In this document: in pieces, positions 21,025 to 33,148 of the stretch
Layout of the letters: the number at the start of each line of letters is the position of its first letter
Position numbering within the stretch: the first letter of the stretch is position 1
DNA from: Rhea pennata
Taxonomy: Eukaryota > Chordata > Aves > Rheiformes > Rheidae
Length of the DNA stretch: 64,000 nt
NCBI RefSeq assembly: GCF_028389875.1
Contig: NC_084663.1
Coordinates: forward strand, 206,863,876-206,927,875
Reading direction: 5' to 3'
Position numbers and translations under genes: made by a program
The notes under the pieces: model-generated
The model's input: only the letters and a program-made list of their open reading frames with translations
Told to the model about the DNA's origin: nothing
The model's database searches: none

Positions 21025-23940
21025 GTGGTTACTGAAGTGGATGAAGAATTCCAGATGCTGTAACTAGTAGCATGGCGTGTGTATTTTTGTAAGCAGACCT
21101 CTGAACTTGAACAGGAAAATGAGTACTGTATCAATAAATACCAGGATAAAATTCTTATTTAACAAGCAAATTAAAAATGTTTATTTATCCATATGCATAT
21201 GGAAACAGTTCAAGTGTCTTATGCTAATGTTTTCCATGTTTTATTTCTTCCGTCTTTTTCAGTTTAATTGCAACAGCATATGCAGTATATCTATATCATG
21301 TAAAATCCATTTTGAGGAACTAAAGGGAAATGGAATTACAGAATTTGTTTTTAAGCAAGTCATAATACTTAATGAAAGCCATTAGTCATTTGATCACTGA
21401 GCATACTAAACACTAAATTTAGCAAAGCGTGGAAGAATACAGCTACCATTATTCAGGCTACAGGCTTTGGAATCCAGTATCTAATCATTACACTGTTCTA
21501 AATTACATTCTGCTAGTAGCTCGGACAACTTGGCAATGCCAAGTGGTAGAAGAAATGGTGAAATGGTAAAATGGTAAAAGAAAGCTCCTGTAAACCTTGT
21601 CTTCAGTTTTGCTACTTTTTAGAAATTTTCTAATGTCTTTCTTAATCAGTGACAACAAAGATTTAGAAAATGCATCTGTTTAAGAAAACAGAACAAAACA
21701 AAACAAAAAAAATCTTTAACCAGGCAAGGACGTGCATCTTTTGCAAATAACAACATAGTTTTGCATGGCCTGTGGCATTTTTAGGAAAAAAAGGATGAAC
21801 TTTCAGATGATGTAAATTGCCATAAGACTTCCGTTTAACTGTAATAATTTTCAGCAGCTTTATATAACCATATGTATGCATCCATCACAAAGCTGCAAAA
21901 GTTGTGCCACTTTAGTGAATTTGAATGCTTTGAGGAGATTCTTACTGTTTTTCAGAAGCTGTCTTTGATCTTTGATCCTGTGCTATGGAGAAATGAGGTC
22001 TGTAAATGGCTAGTAGTAGGTAGCACTTCAATAGAGTTCTCTTTTTGCTAACTTTTATTAGTAAACGTGGAGAGAAGATGAAACCAATTTTGGTACACGA
22101 AACCAATCAATATTTCTTGAAAGCAATAGTTGAAAATGTAGATAAGTTTTGATTATACATACAGGTTTTCACTTGCCTAATAGAAGTTAAAATAAATAAC
22201 TTCATGAAGTGTGAACCAGTATGTACTAGAATATTTGCAGTTAAATTACTCTTTTATTTCATATCTTCAGAAGTTGTACTGTGTTTAACAGATCAGTTAA
22301 CTTGCTACAGTCTAGTTACATTTTTCTACTTCATGAGACTCTAAAAGCTATACTGTGTTTAAGAATGAGTTTACATGTTACACATGTAGACAGCTTTTTA
22401 TATGTCTCGGAACTGACCATCTAGGTGCATTTAAAACTTTTCCTTCATGCCCCTTCTTAAAAATACTGTACGGATTTACAGATTTTGTGGATGTTTTTCC
22501 CCCTCATGTATAAGCACATTTTCCTACCTAGCATTACGTGCTGTAGCCTTTAGCAGAACGTTTCTTAGAGGGGTTGGACACATGGGCTGCTCCGTGGATT
22601 GCTCTTATATTTTACATATCACTGATGTAATTTTCCAAAATAAAATTAAAAAAAAAAACTGCTGTCTACTGAAACTACTGAAAAACTTGCATTATCAAGT
22701 CACCATTTCAGTAGTTTAGGAACTAGTTTTGCTAGGAATTTTGCCTTGAAAATATGTCTACTTATTCTATGTAATGATGCAGTTTTTTGTTTGCATTCTT
22801 GAAACATGGCTTGAATGGTGGTGAAATATTGTACCATCTTTGGTCCTTCCCTATTGCTACTTTTTTTGTTTCCTTCCATTCCAGAAAGACATTTTTTAAG
22901 GTAATGGGTTCTGTGTCTAGAACACTGTTTTAAAGTGGTAATAATTTTCCCATTACAAGAGTCTTGAATTACAGGGCGGGGGAGATGTCTTTTGCATGGT
23001 TGTCTGATTTTGCACATTCGTAAAACTTGCAAAAAATTTACAGAAATTTTCTCTGATCGCTTGTCTTCACACATTAGGCGTTTTTTTCTGAATGTATTCA
23101 ATAAAATTCTTACTATATACTGATTGCTGGTGTTTATTTTTGGCTTGCTTTGTTTTGGGGAGAACTTTTTGAATTTACAGTGCAATTGTTCCCCCCCAAA
23201 AAACCCCCAAACTCCCAAAGTTCACTGGGCAGCTTGCACAGGTCAGTCTGTATTTAAGGGAAAATGTGTGGCAAAGGGTCCCCCCCCCCCCAGCCCCTTT
23301 GTTTCTTCTTACTTGTTCTAACACAGCCCAATCAAAAGAAACATAAAGTTTTGCTATCAGTTTGAATTGGCATGTCTGCTTAGATGGGGACTTGTCTTGC
23401 TCATGGGAACTGTTCTATCCAGGGATTTTGAGCTGTCACAAACTCCTTGGGATCAGAGGAAGTAGGTGGTACAGTAGGTGGGCTGTGTCTAAGGTGGTTG
23501 TGAAGCTATTAGGACTCTGCTGCTTTTTTTCTGTTTTTAGAGAAAGGAGAAAAATAGAGCTTTTGCAAACTCCTAGCATTTCAGCAAGAGACAACGGATG
23601 GAATTAATTAGTTTGTAGGTGTTTTTACCAAATCTATAGATAGTATAATCAAATAAACAGTTACTCCACCAAATGATTGTTAATCAAGCAACTTTGGTTT
23701 CACTGAGTTTGTCAACAAAACGAGGGGAAGGGACTGGGGAGATGGGACGATGAAAGCAAGGGGGACAGGCAGACAGAGTATGGTGCTTATGTACCTTTCA
23801 GGTAGGCAGGGTAAAATTCAATCCCTGTTCATAAAATCAGCATTTATCTGTTGGATTATTCAATGTTCTGTTTTCCTAACAGTGGTGGCATAGACGGGAC
23901 TGAAACATGGCACAGCTCCATAACTGCTGTCAGCTATATA

Positions 23941-24844
23941 CCTGCCTCCTCAGAAAGTTTGATGATGATCCCAAGCTGGGAGGAGTGGCTGACACACCAG
24001 AGGGCTGTGCTGCCATTCAGAGAGACCTGGACAGAACCCAGGAGAGCTGGGCGGAGAGGAACCTCAGGAGGTTCAAAAAGGGCAAGTGCGGAGTCCTGCA
24101 CCTAGGGAGAAATAACCCTGGGCACCAATACAAGCTGGGGGCTGACCTTGTGGAGAGCAGCTCTGCAGAGAAGGACCTCGGAGTGCTGGGAGATGACAAG
24201 TTGACCATGAGGCAGCAACATGCCCTTGTGGCCAAGAAGGCCAATGGTCTCCTTGGCTGCATTGGGAAGAGTGTTGCCAGCAGGTGGAGGGAGGTGATCC
24301 TGCCCCTCTCCTCAGCCCTGGGGAGGCCTCATCTCGAGTCCTGTGTCCAGTTCTGGGCTGCCCAGGACAAGAGAGACATGGAGCTACTGGAGAGAGTCCA
24401 GCGTAGGGCTACGAAGATGATCAGAGGGCTGGAGCACCTGCCCTCTGAGGAATGGCTGCGCGAGCTGGGCCTGTTCAGCCTGGGGAAGAGAAGCCTGAGT
24501 GGGGGATCTTATCAATGTGTATAAATACCTGAAGGGAGGGTGTCAAGGGGACGGGGACAAACTCTTCAGTTGTCCCGTGTGACAGGACAAGAAGCAATGG
24601 GCAGAAATTGAAGCACAGCAAGTTCTGCCTAACCGTGAGGGGGAATTTCTTCCCTGTGAGAGTGACGGAGCACTGGACCAGGTTGCCCAGAGAGATTGTG
24701 GAGTCTCCTTCTCTGGAGCTCTTCAAGGCCCTCCTGGATGCAGCCCTGTCTACCATGCTGTAGGTGACCCTGCTGAGCAGGGGGTTGGACTAGATGATCT
24801 CCAGAGGTCCCTTCCAGCCTTACTGATTCTATGATTCTATGATT
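23941..24844 (+). mobile_element. CR1 LINE fragment, 5'-truncated, full 3' end
   Basis: About 0.9 kb from the end of the reverse-transcriptase domain (D-D-P-K-L-G-G-V-A) to the tail with repeats of ATTCTATG at 24824-24844. The reading frame shifts near 24480-24500. It lies between the 3' ends of CHORDC1 and NAALAD2 in the CHORDC1 sense direction. Confidence 0.94.
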
Positions 24845-26295
24845 TGTAGTCTGAACGAACAGTTCTGTCTTTAGCTTATTAGATCAATCTATATGATGAT
24901 TGCTTCTGGCTTTTTAGAGTGTATTCAGGGCCTTTTTTACTGCTTTTGTGTGAAAGGGAGTATTTTCTTGAATTAAATACGTAGATTTTCTTTATTACCT
25001 ACTTAAAAAACATTTCAAAAATTACTTCCTTGTTAATTATTAATAAAAGCTGCATTGCAGCCAGTCATTCAAATATGGCTGAGAGCATAGCATTATTTTA
25101 TAGCCACTAATCCAAATACCTTTTTTCCTGAAGTGTGTATTTTGAATTTATCATAAATATTGATACTGCAGACTATTACTGAATTTAATGCTAACATTAA
25201 ACCAGACTAATGTGCTTCTAGCCCAGTATACTTAATGTAATATATTCCTTTTTATTGAAATTCATATTTGTGTATTAGAGGCAGAGTTGACACTGCAGTT
25301 TTAGACTGAGAAAAATATTTTTAAGGGAATATGTTATAATCAAGTTACATTGCTGTATACAAAAATATTAAACTCTGAAAGTTCTGTCTTGCTTTACAAG
25401 TAGCTAACATCAGGACTGTCTGCACCTGAATAAGCCTACAACAAAAACATTAGGCTCAGAGTTATTCTTTAATTGTAGCTCTGTATCTGAGATGTCTGTC
25501 AGCAATTTTGTTACAAAAATTATACTTTGATGGATTTATAAATTAAATCAGATACTTAAGCTTGCCAAGAACAGTTTGTTAATAATTGTAAAGAAGACGG
25601 AGGAAAAAAATAGAAGGTATTAGAGCAGAGTAGAAAACAACTTCATAACCATCGAGAGAGAGGTTTTTCAGATGTTTATAGGAAGATACAGTATGTTCTT
25701 AGAACATGTCTAAGATTGAGATTAATACAGAGCAACAGCTCCAGTTGTGAATGATCAAAAGCACAGAATATTTTCAGATTGCAGTGTTACAGAATTATTT
25801 TTCCCTTGTCTTTATAAAAAGATTCACATCATTGCTCTGTTTGAGCATTTCATTACTTCTCCTTTTCTGTTACTTTTCCTTAATAATATTGTACTTCAGA
25901 ACACAGATTCTCTGGGCAGAAATCTTTTAATGGTTGTTCATACTGCAAGTTTATTGCATTTGTTGTTCAAGCGTTGTATTGGTCAGTACTGCCTGAAAAG
26001 CCCAGCGTGGCTGCGACTTGCAAAACCAAAACTGGCAAAGACGTCAGCGTGGTTGACGAGCAGTACTAAATGCAGTGCCCACCTCCTAAACTAAAGCACG
26101 TGTTGTTTTCATCACGTTTTGCATTAACAGTTTTACAGTCACATTATTTCAGATGTAATGTTAATGTTTTAGCTGAAACTGTTTCATAGGAGCGCTTAGG
26201 TAAACTTCCCCTTTCCAAGGGTGTAGTGCAGTTGGCAGTGTTGTACTCTCTGATTTCCCCTTAGCACATTTTTAGCTATTCTTCACTGAAATTGT

Positions 26296-26318
26296 AAAAA
26301 AAAAAAAAAAAAAAAAAA
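26296..26318. repeat. A23 tract
   Basis: Uninterrupted run of 23 A in the intergenic space. Confidence 0.9.
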
Positions 26319-29300
26319 TCTGTAGAACAAGCACCAACCATGAAGGGGTTGATAGATTTTGTCAAAGAATGGGTGCTTGCTTGTATGTCAGAGCTTCTCC
26401 ATGCTCTGGTAACAGTTAGAGTGCTTTAGTGCAGAACTGAGTGTAATACCGTCTGAGAAGCAAGTGCTGAGTTTTGCAATTGCGCTCTGAATCCCACATA
26501 CAAACACTGTCCTCAGTCAAGTAATCATCGGAATGGTAGCACTGCAGATGACAGTGAAATGATTAACTTATTGATAAAATGTGGGGGAAAAAAAGACCAG
26601 TGGTGCTGAATTTTGCTAACTAGGGTGGTTTGAAAATGCTAGAAGAGAAAAGCTAGATCTGTTTCATCCATCTGATTTGTCAAGAGTTTGTACAAAATAC
26701 AGAATAGCTGTTGTTATCTTTGACAGTTCTTTAAAAAAGTGAAAATGTTGGTCCCTCACCCAAGTAGTCTTTAAGTGAAGATTCCTCCTGACAGGTGATT
26801 GTCAGGGGGTAACTTTTGTAGCTTGGTAAATACAGTAGCAGGCAGCAAGCCTGGTTTTGTCTTGTCTGTCTGTAACAGCAATTTTCTAATGGCCAGATGG
26901 CTATTGCCTCGTTTGTTTTACTTTTGTATAGTCATATGGTATAACCATCATTTTTATATAGATCATAGTAACAAGCAACTACTATGTAGCATGAAATATT
27001 TATGAATCTGGCGTTGTGTTGCAGAGGAATACGAGGCTGATATAGCAGAGGAACTGAAAGCTGGGGGACAGGATGCAGCGTTACATGTGTGGGATGATTA
27101 GAGAAGGGGTGAGGGATGGGACTGGAGACCGCAGGAATATGAGCAGCTCACCACTGATCAGCTAAATAAATAACAATAAAAGCAATACTCAGCATGTGTA
27201 GGGCACTCTATATATAGTGTGGGGTTTCAGAGCAATGAAGTGCAAGGTGTAAAGTATTTGAAGAAACTATTCAAAGAAATGGTAGCTGTGATGAGGAAGA
27301 AGCTGCCATTAATATCACGCTTTTTTGTCTTTGTGCAGAGCTTACTAGTCACTCACCGAAGCTGCCTTACCCCAGCGTGAACCCAACAACCTTAGGAAGC
27401 AATGGACTGATGAAAGCGTATTAAGGAAGTGTGTGTATAACTACCTTATCTGTTACTGAGAGCTTTTTCTGTAATAATGTTATTTTCATTTTGTTGCAAC
27501 TAATTGTTTGATTGGACAATTAAGATTTCAGTTATACTAACCTCAGATTTGACTTACGAGGAGTGTTTCCTTCTGCCTGTAACAGGACAGGCAGGGTGCT
27601 CGCGTTCTGCTCTGCCGTGGTGATGGGCGACAGCCACAAGTAGCTACAGCTTTTGCTGCCGTAGTTCTGCAAAGCTCGGAATGAAGCTGTTTCCTCCCGC
27701 TGAACTGTTGGCGGAAGACAGTGTTACAGACCAGGCGTGAGGCACTAGTGCCCCCAGGCTTGGATTGAAAATTGTGGAAATACAGTTTGGGAGGAGGAAA
27801 GAGCTCAAGAAGGAAAAAGTGTTGCTTTTTTCAGGGGGAGGTGTTAGTTCCAAGAATATCAGAAGCGAAGAGTGATCTCATCGAGAGCTAATTCTTTCAA
27901 AGCCTTTTTTCTTCAGTGTCCTCAGCTGGCGGTGTATCAGCAGCCTGGTGCCAGCTGTTTATTGGTTATATAAGGACGTGTTGTTACAACAGTCACTGTG
28001 TCCAGCAGCTGTGGCTTGAGTTTCATTCTAAAAATAAAGCCATGTTTGGAGGTAACGTTCACAGCAGCATCAGCAATACGTCAGCAGGTTGCTGTCAGCA
28101 AGCTAGCAAAGCGCATCTGGGGAGGTGCCAGATAAAGAGCAAGTCTATCCGACACTCTCTTATGAAATGGTTTTTCCAATATTGCCTCTCGTTCTTTCCC
28201 TTTATAGACGGGTATAGCACGTGTTTGCACTTCGGCTTGGACCAGGCCCTACCACTCCTGCCCGGTAACAAGCAAACTGGTTCTGCCTCTCCGTTGCTGG
28301 AACTCCTCACCTCGTAAGAAAATGGCTGCACATTGCGGAGTGTCCTGAAGAACAACTCATAGATTTTTTGTTCTTAGATTTGGAAGAAAGTGTTGTAAAG
28401 GGGAAGGATTCGTCAGGAGGAACACTCTTTTGGCACTGACAAGCCTGATGCGAGCTGCCTGGATGCTGCGGATTGTAACGGGCAGAAGCAGGAAACAGCC
28501 CGTGTCACTGGTGGCCTAAATGGCTTAGGAGTTGTCAAAGTTCCACCTGGTGACACTGATGTCCCTGCTCAGCTCTACTCAGAGCTTAACTCTCATACTC
28601 CATACACTTACAGTTAAATTACAGGATTAAATGGTAGCCGTTCTTAATTGGCCCTACATTTAGTCTCAGTGGTGTACAATGGAAATAGGCTTTTATCTTA
28701 AAAGAGGCTGTTAACTAAATTCAGCTCCTATTGGTTCCTCGAGGGGTAATGTCTCTATAGCAGGTGTTGCTCAGTGAGCAACACATTGCTTCAGTTTGGC
28801 TGAAAAGAGAATTTCATAGCTAGCAGAAGCAACAGAAAGTGAAATGAAATTTCCGTATTTAATTAGTGTTGTCTTTCCTGCTTTGCTGTAACGCAGTCCA
28901 TAATGTTCACCTCCATTCAACTCTTTAAATGGTGCTCGTAATTGTATAACATTAAAACACTATTCCTACCAGCTGCAGAGAGCACGTCCCCAGCTGCCTT
29001 TAATACCGTGTTGCCTGGAGGTTCCAGCTCTGCCTCCTTGCGGGTTCCAATAGTCGTGGCATTTTCTGGGAGGCAGGAAATGTCCTCGGTGACTTTCAGA
29101 CCATGTCAACATCTTCCAGAATTTCAGTCTGCTGTCGTTTTCCTTAGGAAACCTTCTACCGCCTTAATGGCACCACTCTGCTGTTTCTGCTCTCAAGCAA
29201 TTTTGGTAGGTTAAAGTGTTGTTTTTTTCTTTTTATTATTATTTTTAAAAAAAAAAAAGGTTGAGAGAAGAGCTATACCAAGAGACCACAAAGTACTTCC

Positions 29301-30204
29301 TCAATAACCTGTCAGAAACGCTTAAAGCAAGGTAAAAGACCAAAGCAGGTCCCTTCGTGTACATATGTTTTGTTTCCCAGACCTTCAGGGCCCTCTGAAA
29401 CAAAAGTTGTGTCTGGATAATTGGGCCTGATCCCTTTATGAATAGTCAGTTCTGCTTGCGTGTAGCTGGTCCCTCTTAGCTCACTTCTTGACTCGCCACA
29501 AGCTCCTGCAGCAATGGGCTCCATGATGGGATCACGTGTTGTGCGAGGAGTCCCCTGCTGCCTGCTGCTCGCTTAGGTACAAGCACAGCAGGGACAGGGA
29601 CAGGAGCAGTGTTACTTCCTCCACAGAGAGAAGGGGCTAATAGTGACGTTGAGTTACACAATGCATTTTATTTGTCATTGCTGTTTTTTAAAAAAATGTA
29701 ATTTTAGATAGATCAGCTGAAGCAATTTAAAAGTTTGACCTTGACTTGACAAATTGCTTTGGCTGAATTAAAAAATTGGGCAAGTCAAAATGCTCTAACA
29801 CCTGAACCATACAGTTTTTGAGAGGAATTATGAAACTTCTTCAGCCATGGTCATCAGAAGTTGTAAGTTTATGGTGTACTTGCACTTTAGTCATCAGAAC
29901 CCTGGGACAGGCAGATTCTAATTCTATTGCTCCGCTCAAGCAATTATTTGATGCCTGACTCAGCCTTGAGAAGGGGTGCTAAATAAATTACAGAGTGTTA
30001 AAGAGTGTTGAGAGAAGCACTGGAATCACTTGATCCTCAAAACTTTTCAATTTAATTTTCACAGGTATTGGATTAACTTAAGTTTTTATTAAGCCTAAGA
30101 TCTGCAGGGATTTTTGGGGATTGTTTGATTTTTATTTATTTAATGATAACATGTAGAAGAACTGTTTTAAATTACTACAATTTCTGGTGCAAAGGAGTGA
30201 GTGT

Positions 30205-30255
30205 GTGATTGAATTGTCTTATCATTTACTCTGAAAGTGATAAGAATTCAATCAC
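30205..30255. repeat. 51-nt near-perfect hairpin (inverted repeat)
   Basis: Left arm 30205-30227, loop ACTCTG 30228-30233, right arm 30234-30255. Twenty-one pairs form, with a two-base bulge on the left and a one-base bulge on the right. Intergenic, between the two gene 3' ends. No known family recognised. Confidence 0.8.
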
Positions 30256-32407
30256 AGGTAATACAGATAATAACATACAGAAAGGAGCATGTACATTATC
30301 CCCATGTTTTGACCATCACTGAACTGGACAGTTGCTACAACATCCTTTCCAAAAGCAAGACAAAGATATTTCAAGCTTCAGGGAATCTGAGATAAATAAA
30401 TTTCTTGGCACTGTTCTCTTGAAACTAGTTCTCTGAGAGACCATTAGCAAAACAAATACCAAGTTTCATCCTAGTTTAATTTTGCCAAATTGCTTTGTAG
30501 TCCTGGTCCAGCTTCAATTGCTGAAAGTGTCTTTTCCTTCCAGTTGCAGGATTCACCAATTGCTTCAGTCAGGTTGAGTGAATGAACCCAAGTGTAGACA
30601 CTGCATAAACAGAGTTTGCAAAGGAGAAAGTATGTGATGCAGTGTTACCTGTTTGTAAGGAGAGCCTGAAAAATTCCTAAACACGTACTGAAATTACAGG
30701 CAGCTAGAGATGATACACAAATACTGCAGCTCTTGGCCTGCAAGACCGCTGTAAGTTGCTTTGTTGCCCATCCACAGAAAATGAGATACTACCGACTACA
30801 GCATTGAAGGCAATTTCAGCTCTGAACAACTGATCCTTTTGACACTAAATATTTGGGACTTTATGGAAATCAATTAGTAAAAGCCATTTATAAGTGCAAG
30901 ATTTGCTTTTTTGTAAGGCTACGGGTATCACCCTCCCATTGTAGATTGTAGTACAGGAAAGGAAATGTATTTAAGCTCTTTCCTATACTTTTCAGATGTA
31001 GCAGATATTGTGATGATTCATAGATTATGGTTCTCAGTTACACAGAGGAGAGGAAGAAAGCAATAGATTCCAGCTCCGTGTTCACCCTGATGTGAGTTGT
31101 AATCTCTTTCTAATACTTCAAACAATGCACAGAGATGCCAGGAAATAATATATTGTTTTGCCTTTTGCAGCTTCAAGGTGATGGCACAGAACTGTAGAAA
31201 CTAACTTGCACTGAGGAAGTATGCTTTACTGGTGAAACACTTAGCTCACTTAAATGGGAGAGATAAAACACTGGCTGCAGAAGTGTTACTTATTTCTCTC
31301 TCATGTGCCTAATGCCTGATTTGCAGAAGGGAATTCTAACAGTAAATTAGGAGCCTAATTTCCATAGATACACAGCTGTTTGTGTTTCAAAAAGGCTCAT
31401 TAGAAACGATGCCAATGAAAGGCTGTTTTCTTGGTAGCATTTTTCCACAAACCAACTTCCTAAAGGGCTGAACTATAGTAATTTCTGGTTTCCTTGGCTG
31501 AATTCAAGACATTGTTTGAGATGGGAACAATTCTTTCTGCAGCCTAGAAGCAGTTATATGTCCACTGTTCTGTTTCTCTAATTCTGTCCTTTTTTTTACC
31601 ACACCTTTTGTACTCCCCCTAAACAAAAAAATTATTCTCACTATGGCCTGCTGCAATTTATGGTTGCGAAAAAAATGCAATGTATTTTACTTAAGACATG
31701 AAATTGGTTATTACCAGTTCCCACAAATTAGAATGCATTTAATAAAATTTTATGCCATTTTATTAGTTGCAAAACAGATGGATAGGTAGTACACAAAAGT
31801 CAACTGAACAAGAATAATTTTTTTGTAAATTAAAGAGTTTTGTACTACTATCATTTTAATGCATTTGAATTTCTCCTTGAATGTATATGCAGCTCCTAAT
31901 GAAAACTTACTTCTGCTCTTATCAGAAGGCAGAACTACTGCATGAAATCAAGCCTGAAGCAATCAAAAAAGACATGCTGCAAATTCCATTCCCCTTTTTG
32001 CACAGCCAACACTAGTATCACCCTGTGCAGTGACAATGTCCTCCATCTCCCTCAGTTGGAAGGTGACACCTCTGCGTGAAATAGCAATAGCACTCCCAGG
32101 GAAAAAGGAACAACAGCTGCCACTGCTGTGGGATTAGTGAAAGTTTCAGAAGGAACAGAAAGATCAGTTCTGTTATCCCCCTAAGTCTGTGATTTCTGAA
32201 GTAAGATTTTCTGAATAAAGCAGGGAGGTGCACAGTGATTTTCACAGGGGTAGACACTTAGTGTTCAAGAGTCTCTTTGTAAAATACAGAGAAATCAGGT
32301 TTCTGCAAAAAAACAGCTGTGTTCTCTGATGACCAGGCATGTCTAGTAGCCCTTTTACTCCCTTCAAAAAAAGGGTCTCTACATATATCTATATATGTGT
32401 ATATGTG

Positions 32408-32413
32408 TTTATT
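32408..32413 (-). terminator. Poly(A) signal candidate for NAALAD2
   Basis: AATAAA on the minus strand (TTTATT on plus), about 545 bases past the TAG, the first such signal I see after the stop. Confidence 0.5.
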
Positions 32414-32958
32414 CTTCAAGATAAGAAAGCAAATGAGCCCTCACTAGCCCTACTGAAGGGGTTCTAAAATGAAGGAATGGCTTCAGTGTCTTACATTATA
32501 GAAGTCATTATTAGAAGAAGAAAAATATATTTGCTGAGCACTGATATTTTTCTTTGAAATGTTTGCTGTTGATCACTGCTACAGATGATAAGATTTACAG
32601 ACACCTATGCAAATAACTGGTTTTGTAATTGTACGTCCAAAAAATCAAGACCTCAGAATCAGCAGATCCTTCACAAAAAATCTAATTGTGAACTAATTGT
32701 TTTTCTCCTCCCTAAAACTTTGCTTTCATCTAGTGTTTCTCTTAAAGCTACAGTTTTGCCAGTACTAGAGAAGCAGTAATTTCTAGCTCACAAATCTCTG
32801 ACACACAAAGCTCTTGCTCATCCTACCAGAACATTTGCATGTATTCAGAAGGCTGGAAAGAAGTGATAGGTAGTTAGAAGAGACTATGTTGCTACAGTAG
32901 GACCACTGCAGTGAACTTTAGACTTTGCTGTTTGCCTGAGCTTTTCAAAAGCATCATC
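32414..32958 (-). other. NAALAD2: Probable NAALAD2 3' UTR
   Basis: Non-coding stretch between the stop codon and the first poly(A) signal on the minus strand. It contains no recognisable repeat. Extent inferred. Confidence 0.5.
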
Positions 32959-33148
32959 CTATGCTACTTCTTTCAGTGTCCCTGCTGCTGCCTGCACTGT
33001 GAAAGCTGCAATGGAAATCTGCCTCTTCACTTCTTCCCAGGCTCCATGCTGATCTGCTTTGTTTTCAATATCAAACATGGCATCATAGATTCCTGGGAAG
33101 GACTCTCCGGCGTACTTGTTGTGACTGCTCGGAGCAAAGATGACATGC
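32959..33148 (-). CDS. NAALAD2: NAALAD2 exon 19, with stop codon
   Basis: 190 nt of coding sequence. It encodes [19 protein letters not shown] and [14 protein letters not shown], then TAG at 32959-32961. The end matches the family C terminus. Confidence 0.96.

Larger units (their letters stand above)
19720..23940. other. Intergenic region after CHORDC1
   Basis: AT-rich with several homopolymer runs and two short tandem duplications. A 172-codon open frame on the minus strand (22700-23218) matches nothing I recognise and lacks supporting signals. Confidence 0.6.
24845..32400. other. Intergenic region between the gene 3' ends
   Basis: No gene recognised. The part from about 27550 to 29650 looks less AT-rich than its surroundings and has open frames up to 133 codons without family resemblance. 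The hairpin at 30205-30255 lies here. Confidence 0.55.

Noticed and set aside
23907-24524. 205-codon open frame on the plus strand as a gene
   Set aside because: It is the 3' part of CR1 ORF2, followed by a frameshift and the CR1 tail.
27916-28317. 133-codon open frame on the plus strand
   Set aside because: No recognisable domain, start context or splice partner; overlapped by another chance frame on the minus strand.
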